Origin: Candidatus Sabulitectum sp.
Lineage (GTDB): Bacteria; Fermentibacterota; Fermentibacteria; Fermentibacterales; Fermentibacteraceae
Assembly: GCA_023145935.1 (NCBI GenBank)
Contig: JAGLDB010000038.1
Span: 1-13,169 of the forward strand
Length of the DNA: 13,169 nucleotides
Direction: 5' to 3'
Shown: in pieces, positions 1-7,887 of the stretch
Position numbering within the stretch: the first letter of the stretch is position 1
How the letters are laid out: each line of letters opens with the position of its first letter
Made by a program: the position numbers and the translations under genes
Notes under the pieces: model-generated
Seen by the model: only the letters and a program-made list of their open reading frames with translations
What the model was told of the DNA's origin: nothing
Databases searched by the model: none

Positions 1-1175
1 AATTTAATGTTTTCTGTAACATCCACATACGCAACCATGAGACCAATGACCTCTTCCGATTGCGATCTGAGAGGAACTCTGCTGATATTTATTCTTGTTT
101 TTCTGCCTCCGGGTAATTGAAGCGTTTCCTGTCTGTTTAAAACAGGCCGCCCTGTAGCAATAATCTGCTGCTCCAGCTGCCTGGATCTTTCTGTGAACCA
201 CAGGTTATCATCAAGAAATTCCTCTGATGCCAAACCTATGTCTTTAAGAAAAACACGGCTTGCGCCCTTGTATTTCAGATCCTTGTCTTTCCAGTAAAGG
301 CCGGCGGGAATGTTATCAAGTACATTCTTAAGCATCAAGTTCAGATTCTTAAGTTGAACTTGAACACTGACAGACTCTGTAATGTTCCGGACAACTCCCA
401 GAATTGTTGAAGCTCGGCCTGAAGAATCCCGTGAAACCCCGAGGCCTTTAACTATGAGCCAGTTGGTTTCTCTCTTCCGTATATCGGGAATCTCGACCTC
501 TACCGAAGGAAATTCTTCACTGCTTGCAACAATGCGGCTGAGAGCATCAGATAAAACGCTTCCCTGTGTATTTGAAAATAGATCAAGCATCTCAGTAAAT
601 TTCATAACATTTGGAACATCGCTGCCTGACCACTTTCTGATAAAATCTATTCTGTCAAAGGAGATACTCATGGAGTCCACATCTAAAACAAAAGTTGTCA
701 TTTCCTCAGAATCATAAGCCATTTCAAGCTTTTCCATTGTGATCTTGCTCTCTGTAATATCCTTTACAGTAACAAGAAGACTCTCTTCAGAAGTCTTTAC
801 GATCCGGCCTTCATACCAGCGGATTCCAGAGCCTGAAATGATAGAATAGCGAAAACTACCGGGAGTACCGGAGGAGAAGGCATTTTTTAATGTTTCTGTG
901 AAATCTTCATGAAAACCTTTGTGGATATACTCGTACCAGCTTTTACATTTACAGTTAAAATTATCGGCAAAACCTGCAGGTACTGAATGAACTTGCAGAA
1001 TGTTACCTGATCGGTCAGTGGATAGAGTTAAGAGAGGAACTGCGCTTATAGCTTCAGCATTCAGCTTCAAATTCCTTAAGGATGCATAACCGATGCCGGG
1101 AAAAAGCTTTTTAACAACAAGAACCAGTGCAATTAAAAGAAGCACTCCAAGCAGTAACGGCCAGTAGGACGGCAT
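1..1175 (-). CDS. Membrane-anchored multi-PAS sensor protein, C-terminus off the left edge
   Basis: The frame is open from an ATG at 1175 to the window edge (391 complete residues, no stop), so the gene is partial. Residues 5-21 are one hydrophobic segment (LLLGVLLLIALVLVV) followed by KK, which suggests an N-terminal membrane anchor. Three PAS-like units follow, at roughly 38-145, 150-268 and 275-389. Each ends in a typical PAC signature: VKDITES, VRNITES and VDVTEN. The third begins with DNIPAGLYWKD, typical of PAS_4-type domains. Such arrays usually feed a histidine kinase, GGDEF or phosphatase module, but the output domain lies outside the window. The start is supported by AGGAGGT just upstream. 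Only 13 bp separate it from the ArsR stop, so it is probably the third gene of the metal-efflux operon. What it senses cannot be told from the sequence. Confidence 0.85.
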   Translation of the reverse strand, partial: MPSYWPLLLGVLLLIALVLVVKKLFPGIGYASLRNLKLNAEAISAVPLLTLSTDRSGNILQVHSVPAGFADNFNCKCKSWYEYIHKGFHEDFTETLKNAFSSGTPGSFRYSIISGSGIRWYEGRIVKTSEESLLVTVKDITESKITMEKLEMAYDSEEMTTFVLDVDSMSISFDRIDFIRKWSGSDVPNVMKFTEMLDLFSNTQGSVLSDALSRIVASSEEFPSVEVEIPDIRKRETNWLIVKGLGVSRDSSGRASTILGVVRNITESVSVQVQLKNLNLMLKNVLDNIPAGLYWKDKDLKYKGASRVFLKDIGLASEEFLDDNLWFTERSRQLEQQIIATGRPVLNRQETLQLPGGRKTRINISRVPLRSQSEEVIGLMVAYVDVTENIK

Positions 1176-1188
1176 TTGACCTCCTGTT

Positions 1189-1497
1189 CTATTCCCTTAT
1201 GTGCTCCAGACCAACTGAAATCAGTGTTCTCACATGATCATCTGCCAAGGTGTAATATACATGCCTGCCCTGCTTTCTGCGAGAGATCAATCCGCCGGTT
1301 CTTAGTCTTCTCAACTGATGAGAAACAGCAGAGACCGATACATCAAGCTGTTCCGATATGCTGCACACACACTGCTCACCTTCCAAAAGGAACAGTAGAA
1401 CTCTTAACCGGGTTGGATCTGCAGTCTGACTGAACAGATCCGCAAGCTGTTCTACTTCATCAACTGTGACATGAACTGCAGGAACATGATGATCCAT
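1189..1497 (-). CDS. ArsR/SmtB-family metal-sensing transcriptional repressor
   Basis: This 102-residue winged-helix repressor matches the ArsR/SmtB family in length and layout. It has ADPTRLRVLLFLLEG, then an EQCVCS metal-binding-loop motif (C43, C45), a recognition helix near SVSAVSHQLRRLR (residues 54-66), and a wing RRKQGRHVYYTL (73-84). The C-terminal helix carries D86-x-H88-x10-H99-x2-E102, the exact spacing of the SmtB/CzrA alpha-5 zinc site. The CVC pair resembles the alpha-3N/alpha-3 site of CadC and ArsR, and H3, H4 and H9 could add N-terminal ligands. The expected effector is Zn, Cd, Cu or a similar soft metal, which releases it from DNA. The ATG at 1497 is chosen because GAGGGAG sits 6 nt upstream; a GTG at 1512 would add five residues. 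It overlaps the permease gene by 38 bp, and a matching operator lies upstream of that gene. Confidence 0.92.
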   Translation of the reverse strand: MDHHVPAVHVTVDEVEQLADLFSQTADPTRLRVLLFLLEGEQCVCSISEQLDVSVSAVSHQLRRLRTGGLISRRKQGRHVYYTLADDHVRTLISVGLEHIRE

Positions 1498-2749
1498 TTT
1501 CTTCTCCCTCACTCATAAACTCACCCTGATGACCTATATCAGCCAGTGTTTCAAGAATACTCCTGCTGGAATAGGCAGGCGTTGGAACCACTACTGCCGT
1601 ACCGAATTCAAGTGATACTGCCACTGAACCTACTCCTGAAAGCTTGCCAAGAGCTTCTGAAACCGACCGAACGCAGTTAGGGCAGGTCATTGCAGATACA
1701 CTGTAAGTGATACTGTCTGAATCTGCCAGGTCAAGTGAAGCTCTGGAACTGAATTTGTGAAGAATATCTTTGACTGCAAAGAACGCCATTGCAATAAAGA
1801 ACAGACCTGCTGCAGCAATGCTTAAGATACCTGCAACACCGGAGCTGCGATGACCATGGGACAATATGCCCGAAGGGATCTCCAGATCGTTCAAAAGCAA
1901 TCCAGCAAACAGGCTGACACCTATTACAGTAAGAATGTAGCTCCAGAATGACAGCTTCCCGAGACTTTTTCTTACAGCACCCATGGTGGCTGCATTGGTA
2001 GCCGGGCCTGCCATAAGAAACACAAGAGCGCTGCCCACTGGGAAACCTGCATAAACAAGAGCAGCAGCTATGGGAACTGACGAGACCGAGCATACATACA
2101 GGGGAATCCCAATTGCCAGAGCTGCAAGCATACCAAGGGGACCGGCGAGAACCGGGTACTCTGCAAGCTGACCGGGTTCAATGAACACCGTTACCATTGC
2201 TGATATTGCCACTCCAATGAAGAGCCAGAGATATATGTCCCGAAAAAGGGTACCGAAAGCGTATCTCCAGATTCTACCTGGAATGGATCCTTTTTCCACC
2301 ACCTGGCTGGAAACCGGGGCAGAACTGTGCCCATTCCCTTTGTCCAGAACATCCACGATCGTGCCGCTGACAACACCTGCAATAAATGCTGCTATCACCT
2401 TTGCAATGGCAACCGGCCACCCAAGCATTGCCCATGTTGCTGCAATTGAATCAACTCCAGTCTGAGGAGTACTGGCAAGAAAACTTACAGCCGCCCCCTT
2501 GCTGGCTCCATCCTTTCTGAGGCTCAAAGCTGCCGGAAGCACGCCGCATGAACAGAGTGGAAGCGGAACACCGATAAGACTTGCCTTTATAGAACTGTGT
2601 AACCCCGGCTTGCCCATGTGTTTGAAGATCCTGTCCTTCTTTACGAACACATGAAGAATACCAGCAATGAGCAGACCCAGAAAAAGAGATGGTGCAAGCG
2701 CAATACCTGTATCCCACATAGCCTGTATGAACTCTTTTAGAAACTGCAT
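1460..2749 (-). CDS. SO_0444/YraQ-type heavy-metal efflux permease with C-terminal HMA domain
   Basis: This 429-residue polytopic membrane protein belongs to the DUF318/ArsP_1 permease group. Two conserved hallmark regions are visible: PLPLCSCGVLPAA (C66, C68) with STPQTGVDS just after, and the second-half repeat IPLYVCSVSSVPIA followed by MAGPATNAATMG (about 213-258). About eight to ten hydrophobic segments can be counted up to residue 328. A ferredoxin-like HMA domain follows (about 347-412) with the metal-binding MTCPNC motif (C356, C359). The tail SCSCSSCHS (C422, C424, C427, H428) could be an extra ligand cluster. Members of this family export copper or zinc, and related ones export arsenic species, across the inner membrane. 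An upstream ATG at 2911 is rejected because the operator and promoter lie inside that stretch. The ATG at 2749 has GAGG 6 nt upstream and gives the usual N-terminus. It is the first gene of the metal operon and overlaps arsR. Confidence 0.9.
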   Translation of the reverse strand: MQFLKEFIQAMWDTGIALAPSLFLGLLIAGILHVFVKKDRIFKHMGKPGLHSSIKASLIGVPLPLCSCGVLPAALSLRKDGASKGAAVSFLASTPQTGVDSIAATWAMLGWPVAIAKVIAAFIAGVVSGTIVDVLDKGNGHSSAPVSSQVVEKGSIPGRIWRYAFGTLFRDIYLWLFIGVAISAMVTVFIEPGQLAEYPVLAGPLGMLAALAIGIPLYVCSVSSVPIAAALVYAGFPVGSALVFLMAGPATNAATMGAVRKSLGKLSFWSYILTVIGVSLFAGLLLNDLEIPSGILSHGHRSSGVAGILSIAAAGLFFIAMAFFAVKDILHKFSSRASLDLADSDSITYSVSAMTCPNCVRSVSEALGKLSGVGSVAVSLEFGTAVVVPTPAYSSRSILETLADIGHQGEFMSEGEENGSSCSCSSCHS

Positions 2750-2777
2750 CTCAAACCTCAATCTCATTCTTATGTTA

Positions 2778-2801
2778 ATGCTTGAACAACTGCTCAAGTA
2801 T
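2778..2801. promoter_or_regulatory. Predicted ArsR/SmtB-type operator (12-2-12 imperfect palindrome)
   Basis: The core is CTTGAACA-AC-TGCTCAAG at 2781-2798. Seven of eight arm positions pair, and two more pairs are found in the outer flanks (2778/2801 and 2779/2800). The shape matches the 12-2-12 TGAACA/TGTTCA-type operators known for the SmtB, CzrA and ZiaR family. It lies about 30 bp upstream of the permease ATG and covers the predicted -10 box. The ArsR-type repressor encoded downstream is the natural ligand, which gives an autoregulated, metal-induced operon. Confidence 0.78.
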
Positions 2802-2826
2802 ACACATATCCACAAAAAGGAGGCAA
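2797..2826 (-). promoter_or_regulatory. Predicted sigma-70 promoter of the metal-efflux operon
   Basis: Read on the minus strand, TTGCCT (2821-2826) is followed after 18 bp by TATACT (2797-2802). The -10 hexamer overlaps the distal arm of the ArsR-type operator, so a bound repressor would block RNA polymerase. No other convincing pair lies closer to the permease start. Confidence 0.6.
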
Positions 2827-2932
2827 CCTGTTTGACCAGTCTCTTCTCCAGCTCTAATTTGAAGCCCAAGGAATACCCGGGTTGGCTGTTTATGAGATTC
2901 CATGTCTTCACGCATGGACACTACGAATTGAG

Positions 2933-3907
2933 TTATCTCAGTAAAACAAAGATCATGGTGCTGCTGAATAATATCTGAAGCAGGAATATCAGGCTGCCAA
3001 TAAGCAGTGCGGTTCTACCGTCCTGGAGAATGCTGCTGAACTTGATTCGAAGCCCGATACCTGCCATTGCTACAACAAGAGCATAATGGCTCAGCCTGCT
3101 GATCACATGAATCACATTCCCGGGAAGAATATTGAAGGTGGGAACAAGAGAGAATAGAACAAATCCCACAATGAAAAGAGGGACTGTTTTTCTTCCTCCA
3201 TTAAACCCACGCCTTGAACCTTCCCGTGAAAAAAGAGCAATGAGTATGAATACCACAGGAGTAAGCATCAGAACTCTTGTCATCTTCACGATGGTTGCGG
3301 TCTGCCCTGCCGATTCACCCACCGAGAACCCTGAAGCAACCACCTGACCCACCGCCTGCAGTGTGTTTCCAATAAGCAGACCTGTATTAACTTCCGAGAA
3401 TTTTAAAAGAACAGTTCCAATCAGCGGTAACAGAAAAATGCCAATGGTTCCAAGAAAATTGATAACCGCCACAGATAACCCTACTTCTTCCTCATCAACA
3501 CCGATTATCTCTTTTGTGGCAGCAATTGCAGAACTGCCGCATATACCGTTGCCAATTCCAATAAGAAGCGCAAATTTTCTGTCAAATTTAAACATCTTCG
3601 CGAAGAGAAGCGAAGAGGAAATGGTAACAGCCATGGCTGTAACTATGATAAGGATCGACTGATAACCCAGATCCTTCAGAATCATGAAGTTCAGATTCAC
3701 TCCCATGAGTGCAACAGCAAAAGCCAGTATCTGTTTTTCACAGAAGGATATCCCGGAGGTGAATTCTTTTCCGGGTTTCAATGTATTGCCCACTGCGACT
3801 CCGAGCAGTATCGCCACGGCTACTGATCCAAACGGAACAAATCCGGCAAGAACCTCAGCCACAACTCCAAGAACAATACACAAACCAAGCCCGTAAACTA
3901 ATTTCAT
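2933..3907 (-). CDS. YeiH/UPF0324-family membrane protein (putative sulfate exporter family)
   Basis: This 324-residue protein is almost entirely hydrophobic, with about nine to ten membrane segments, and has the usual family length. Diagnostic motifs are GNGICGSSAIAATKEI (residues 119-134) and NTLQAVGQVVASG (181-193), followed by TATIVKMTRVLML (203-215). Both are hallmarks of the Cons_hypoth698/YeiH family. The family is labelled 'putative sulfate exporter' in databases, but the transported substrate is poorly established. It is the last gene of the five-gene minus-strand cluster, 9 bp after the DUF4954 gene, with only a weak SD, which suggests translational coupling. The 183 bp after its stop contain the promoter of the metal operon and no clear terminator. 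Two neighbouring transporters on the same strand raise the possibility of linked export roles, but nothing in the sequence proves it. Confidence 0.85.
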   Translation of the reverse strand: MKLVYGLGLCIVLGVVAEVLAGFVPFGSVAVAILLGVAVGNTLKPGKEFTSGISFCEKQILAFAVALMGVNLNFMILKDLGYQSILIIVTAMAVTISSSLLFAKMFKFDRKFALLIGIGNGICGSSAIAATKEIIGVDEEEVGLSVAVINFLGTIGIFLLPLIGTVLLKFSEVNTGLLIGNTLQAVGQVVASGFSVGESAGQTATIVKMTRVLMLTPVVFILIALFSREGSRRGFNGGRKTVPLFIVGFVLFSLVPTFNILPGNVIHVISRLSHYALVVAMAGIGLRIKFSSILQDGRTALLIGSLIFLLQILFSSTMIFVLLR

Positions 3908-3916
3908 CAGAGTATC

Positions 3917-5641
3917 TTAATTTACTCTTCTTGAACCATTTGCCGAGTCCAGTTGTTCGATGATCTTTTTGCAGTATGCCTCAAGGGTCTGAATAAACTC
4001 ATCCTCTTCCAGAGCGCCCCTTACTGCCATATAGTCATCGATAATTCTCTCTCCTCTTGTGTAGTCTTTCATTCTTGAAGAGATCGCGGCACTTCTGACA
4101 TAGCGAAGCAGATCCAGCATTTCACCGGTTTCGCTGTCATTCAGTGAGCCGTCAAGGTATTTCTTCCAGAGTTCCATACTTCTGAGGCATTTACGGAAAA
4201 CCTCAATGCCTTTAACACGGTCGTCTTCCGTTATGAAGTTCTTTCCAGCTCCGGGCATGCTCTCACATGAATTCTGTTCCAGTCTTTCCCAGGCATCTTT
4301 AACCATCAAAAGTACTTCATCTGAAAAAACAGATGTATCCACGGAAGTGTGTACAGCTTTGAGCCGCTTCCTGTATTTCCAGGAATTCCTCAGTACCGAG
4401 TACAGATTCTCACTGAGCATCCAGCCTGGAATAAGTCTGTTCCATCCTTCGGGCACGCCCTGCGGTCGTTTGTGAGGCAGGGTAATAAGAGAGAACGGAA
4501 AACTGACCCGCTGGGGAAGGGTCGTAAGACCAGTAGCGATTATTGTAAAAGGGCTTCGACTGAAATCCGCAGGAAACTTAACCGATGTACTGAGACCGAA
4601 GAATTGACCAGTCCCCGGTTTAATCTCCTGATCGGGAAGTCGGGAAGTGTGGTTGCTGCCCACATTGGCACCGTATCCTATGTTACCCCGGCCCCCTGGC
4701 CACATGGCAGCAATAAGAAGAGACTGATGGTGTATTCCAGTGAGAGGCCCCACAACACTAGCTGTTACCTCTCCCTCGCCAAGAACACTGTCTGCTCCAA
4801 GGAAAGAGTCGGTAAGTTTCCCATGCCTTTCCACCACAGCGCATTCACCTGCTATTGAATTCTCTACTATGGCAAAAGAGTCAACTGAGGAATTCCACTG
4901 AAGAACACTGTTCCTTATCAGAGCTCCATCCACAGCTGAAGCGCCACCGAATAGAATTGAACCTCTCACAGCCGAGGCATTTTTAACCAGCACCTTCTCA
5001 AGTATCAAGCTATTATAAATACAGGAGCAATTCGTAACAACCGCATTCCGACCGATCACACCTTTCAACTTCTCACGGATGCCGTTCCTTAGAAGAATGC
5101 ACTCTTCGATAAATTTTCTGCCTGAAGCGGATCCAAGGAAAGCCACATCGTTGTGATCAAAGTGCGGAAGAATGGGAACCTGCCTTTCACCGGTTTCAAC
5201 GCCGGCATTCATGAAAGCGCCCATGACTCCCGGTGAAGAGTCCCACTGTATGCTACCGCAGTATTCCACTTTGGCCCCTGGAAGAAGGGTCATAGATGAT
5301 ATGTCTCTTGTGGACCTAACAGTCAACGGTCCTTCAATATTACAATTCTCGAAAGAAGTGTAGACCAGTATCCCTGCTGGAAGATGCACATTAACCGAAC
5401 CCTGGAAACTGCAGTTAACAACAAGACTGAGATCCGACTCTGAAGTAAATTTAACCAGATCCCACTTGCTGGAGCTGCACCCCTGTGCTTTGAGCTTCTG
5501 GATCTGACTGCTGTTTAATGACACTGCAGTGGTGCAGTTCAAACTATCTTTGTGAATCAACAGTTCTTCAGCAAGCTCTGCAATCCTGCTCAGATCAATC
5601 AACTCTGTTCCGCCTTTCTCCCCTGGACCATGCAGCCACAT
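3917..5641 (-). CDS. DUF4954-family left-handed beta-helix protein of unknown function
   Basis: The 574-residue product resembles the DUF4954 proteins best known from Bacteroidetes and spirochaetes. Family-like blocks are SLNSSQIQKLKAQGCSSSKW (41-60), VETGERQVPILPHFDH (148-163) and GPLTGIHHQSLLIAAMWPG (298-316), then NIGYGANVGSNHTSR (320-334). Residues about 70-130 and 195-300 show irregular short repeats of the type I-G-x-N-A/V-x-x-N-C-x-I, as in hexapeptide left-handed beta-helices of sugar-nucleotide and acyltransferase enzymes. The C-terminal 130 residues are mostly helical and charged. No nucleotidyltransferase domain is attached, and the activity is unknown. The ATG at 5641 overlaps the dehydrogenase gene by 47 bp. 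A TTG at 5602, preceded by AGGCGG and overlapping only the stop region, is a real alternative and keeps all family blocks. Function should not be inferred beyond the fold. Confidence 0.8.
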   Translation of the reverse strand: MWLHGPGEKGGTELIDLSRIAELAEELLIHKDSLNCTTAVSLNSSQIQKLKAQGCSSSKWDLVKFTSESDLSLVVNCSFQGSVNVHLPAGILVYTSFENCNIEGPLTVRSTRDISSMTLLPGAKVEYCGSIQWDSSPGVMGAFMNAGVETGERQVPILPHFDHNDVAFLGSASGRKFIEECILLRNGIREKLKGVIGRNAVVTNCSCIYNSLILEKVLVKNASAVRGSILFGGASAVDGALIRNSVLQWNSSVDSFAIVENSIAGECAVVERHGKLTDSFLGADSVLGEGEVTASVVGPLTGIHHQSLLIAAMWPGGRGNIGYGANVGSNHTSRLPDQEIKPGTGQFFGLSTSVKFPADFSRSPFTIIATGLTTLPQRVSFPFSLITLPHKRPQGVPEGWNRLIPGWMLSENLYSVLRNSWKYRKRLKAVHTSVDTSVFSDEVLLMVKDAWERLEQNSCESMPGAGKNFITEDDRVKGIEVFRKCLRSMELWKKYLDGSLNDSETGEMLDLLRYVRSAAISSRMKDYTRGERIIDDYMAVRGALEEDEFIQTLEAYCKKIIEQLDSANGSRRVN

Positions 5642-6461
5642 TTTTCAAGGCTTCCACTGTTCGCCTCTCAAGGGCTTCCTTTGTGTTAAAACCGGTATGA
5701 GGTGTTATAACTACTCCTGTTATTCTGTGAAGAATGTTATCAGACGGCAATGGCTCCGGGGTTGTAACATCCAGTCCCGCACCTCCAAGATATCCACTTA
5801 GAAGAAACTCCTGAAGTCTGGTCTGGTCAACAAGATCTCCTCTGGCAGTATTAACAAGTATTGATCCGGGTTTCATCATGGAGAATCGCTGAGCATTCAT
5901 GAACATTTCAGTTTCTTCTGTTAAAGCGAGATGCAGAGATACAACATCCGAATGCTCCAGAAGGTATGACAGCCCTGTGTACTTTCCCGGGAAATCCGCC
6001 TTTTCCGATCTGCTCCACCCGAGAATTTTGCAGGACGCCGCCTTGAACAATGAAGCTGCCGCTAAACCAATAGCGCCTGTCCCGATTATTCCCACGGTCT
6101 TGCCGTAGAGTTCTCTGCCCTGTCTGTGTCCCGGATCTCTCATAGACATCACTGCAAGGGCAAAAGCCAGCTCTGCCACACCATTTGTTGAATATCCAGG
6201 TACATTGGCAACAGCCACGCCATGAATGGCTGCTGCTTCCAGATCCACATGGTCATATCCTGTAAATGCAAGAGAAATCAAGCCACCATTCATAGCTTCC
6301 ATAACCCTGCTGTCCAAAACACTGTTAACGGCTATCAACGCATGATGACCGGCCGGAACACTGCCGTGGGTAACTTCCCAATCAGGAAGAATGTCTGCTG
6401 CAATCGAAAGAGTTCTTTCAACTGTAACTCCAGGGTCCTGAAAAATCAGAAGCTTTTTCAT
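5595..6461 (-). CDS. D-isomer-specific 2-hydroxyacid dehydrogenase
   Basis: This 288-residue NAD(P)-dependent oxidoreductase should interconvert a 2-oxoacid and its D-2-hydroxyacid in the cytoplasm. The Rossmann fingerprint is VGIIGTGAIG (G127, G129, G132). The catalytic triad residues are R207 in NTARGDLVD, E236 in DVTTPEP, and H255 in ITPHTG. The dinucleotide-binding beta-2 strand ends in GWSR (R151) rather than the acidic residue typical of NAD-specific members, which hints at NADPH preference (inference). It is 20-50 residues shorter than most relatives because the N-terminal half of the substrate domain is compact. Exact substrate (glyoxylate, hydroxypyruvate, phosphoglycerate, branched 2-oxoacids) is not determinable. 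Its ATG overlaps the pepD stop in an ATGA, so the two genes are translationally coupled. Confidence 0.88.
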   Translation of the reverse strand: MKKLLIFQDPGVTVERTLSIAADILPDWEVTHGSVPAGHHALIAVNSVLDSRVMEAMNGGLISLAFTGYDHVDLEAAAIHGVAVANVPGYSTNGVAELAFALAVMSMRDPGHRQGRELYGKTVGIIGTGAIGLAAASLFKAASCKILGWSRSEKADFPGKYTGLSYLLEHSDVVSLHLALTEETEMFMNAQRFSMMKPGSILVNTARGDLVDQTRLQEFLLSGYLGGAGLDVTTPEPLPSDNILHRITGVVITPHTGFNTKEALERRTVEALKNVAAWSRGERRNRVD

Positions 6462-7885
6462 GCAGGCAGTTCCTTAAGAATATCAACAAGGTAGTCGAAG
6501 AAGCTGGCCACAGATGATACACCAACAGATTCCCCGGGGATGTGAACATCGCTTATATCCGGACCAAGACTGATCATATCCAGATTGCCAACACGCTCAC
6601 CTATTATTCCACATTCAAGCCCTGCATGAATTGCCTCCACCGCCGGGTCAGACCCAAAACACTTCCTATAGACGGTCTGTGCTGTTTTCAAAAGCTCCGA
6701 TGAGGAATCAGGCGCCCATCCCGGATAACCGTTGCCCATGGAAACCACCGCTCCAGCCAACCGCCCTACTGCTGCAATGCTCTCGCAGTGTGCCTCTTTT
6801 GCAGACTCAACCGCACTTCTGACGCTTAGAAGAACAGACAGTTCATTTTCTTCATCATTCCATGCTGCAATTGCAACATTGCATGAAGTTTCAACGAGCC
6901 CGTTTACCACACCGCTCATTTTCTTTACACCGTGCGGAAGAGCCAAAAGAACATCAATAATTCTTTCTGATGAATCCTTTACAAGACAGTGATCCGACTC
7001 TACTTCTTCACAGGCAATGGTAATATTCTTCTCAATCCCCGTGAATTCCTCAAGAAGATCTTTTGTGATAATGGAGCAGAGAGCCCTGGCTCCCGCAAGA
7101 TCTTCAACTGCCATATAAGCCTCTGCACTTCGCGGTATGGCATTGTGCTTGGTTCCTCCGGCAATGCTTATCAACCTGCCGTCCAGTAATTCCTCCATCT
7201 GTCTGCAAACCCTGGCAAGCAGCTTTATGGCATTTCCGTTCCCGGAACCTATCTCTATACCGGAGTGGCCACCGTTAAGATCATCAACCGTTATCTTTAC
7301 AGCATCGCCTGAATACCTCTGAGATATTTCCTTCAGATTAATGTGAACATCTTTTCCGCCGGCACAGCCAATGGTAATACAACCAAGGTCCTCGGAATCA
7401 AGGTTTATAAGTTTTTTCGCCGTTATCCATTCAGGTGGGAACTGAAGAGCCCCCACCAGCCCCCGCTCCTCGTCAACGGTGAATAGACACTCCATAGGAG
7501 GCAGCCCTGGATAATGGCCATCCAGCAGTTCAAGCATCAATGCCACACCAATTCCGTCGTCTGCCCCAAGAGTGGTCTCATTTGCTACAAGCCTGTCCCC
7601 CATAAGAACAGCGTCAATGGGGTCTGTATGAAAATTGTGATTGCTTCCTGCAATCTTTTCTCCCACCATATCCATGTGAGACTGAAGCATAACCGGGTGA
7701 CCGGAACCTGGCTTCCTGATCAAAACATTGCCAGGTGCGTCATGGTCAAATTGAAGAGCTCTTTCCCGGGCAAAAGATTTCAAATATCCTGATATCATAG
7801 TCTCATCACCACTGGTGTGGGGAATGCTACAGATCTCCTTGAAGAATCTCCAAACCGGTTTTGTGCTCAGTTCTTCTGGAAACAT
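6458..7885 (-). CDS. pepD: Aminoacyl-histidine dipeptidase (M20C metallopeptidase PepD)
   Basis: This 475-residue cytosolic di-zinc dipeptidase is close to the usual PepD length (about 485) and cleaves Xaa-His and other dipeptides. Active-site elements appear in the family order: H70 and D72 in LQSHMDMV, the bridging D109 in TTLGADDGIG, the general base E139 and ligand E140 in TVDEERG, D163 in NLDSED, and H420 in AIHAGLECG. GCAGGKDV (173-180) and the lid-domain NGGHSGIEI (204-212) are also typical. AGGAG lies 5 nt before the ATG, and the SD itself overlaps the stop of the upstream amidotransferase, leaving a 2-bp gap. It is the second gene of the five-gene cluster, where it may release amino acids for the neighbouring enzymes. 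A second M20 peptidase, pepT, lies 2.4 kb to the right. Confidence 0.93.
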   Translation of the reverse strand: MFPEELSTKPVWRFFKEICSIPHTSGDETMISGYLKSFARERALQFDHDAPGNVLIRKPGSGHPVMLQSHMDMVGEKIAGSNHNFHTDPIDAVLMGDRLVANETTLGADDGIGVALMLELLDGHYPGLPPMECLFTVDEERGLVGALQFPPEWITAKKLINLDSEDLGCITIGCAGGKDVHINLKEISQRYSGDAVKITVDDLNGGHSGIEIGSGNGNAIKLLARVCRQMEELLDGRLISIAGGTKHNAIPRSAEAYMAVEDLAGARALCSIITKDLLEEFTGIEKNITIACEEVESDHCLVKDSSERIIDVLLALPHGVKKMSGVVNGLVETSCNVAIAAWNDEENELSVLLSVRSAVESAKEAHCESIAAVGRLAGAVVSMGNGYPGWAPDSSSELLKTAQTVYRKCFGSDPAVEAIHAGLECGIIGERVGNLDMISLGPDISDVHIPGESVGVSSVASFFDYLVDILKELPA

Positions 7886-7887
7886 TA

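Noticed and set aside
382..717. 111-codon open frame on the plus strand
   Set aside because: It is antisense to continuous PAS-domain coding sequence that translates cleanly into family motifs on the minus strand.
2750..2911. N-terminal extension of the permease from the ATG at 2911 (54 more residues)
   Set aside because: It would run through the predicted promoter and operator, has no membrane or family-like content, and the ATG at 2749 has a better SD and the normal family start.
2900..2917. CCATG-N8-CATGG hairpin after the YeiH gene as a terminator
   Set aside because: The stem is only 5 bp and no T-run follows on the minus strand, so it does not look like an intrinsic terminator.
4349..4858. 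169-codon open frame on the plus strand
   Set aside because: It lies wholly inside the DUF4954 gene on the opposite strand, has a composition rich in S, R and P with no recognisable domain, and lacks an SD.
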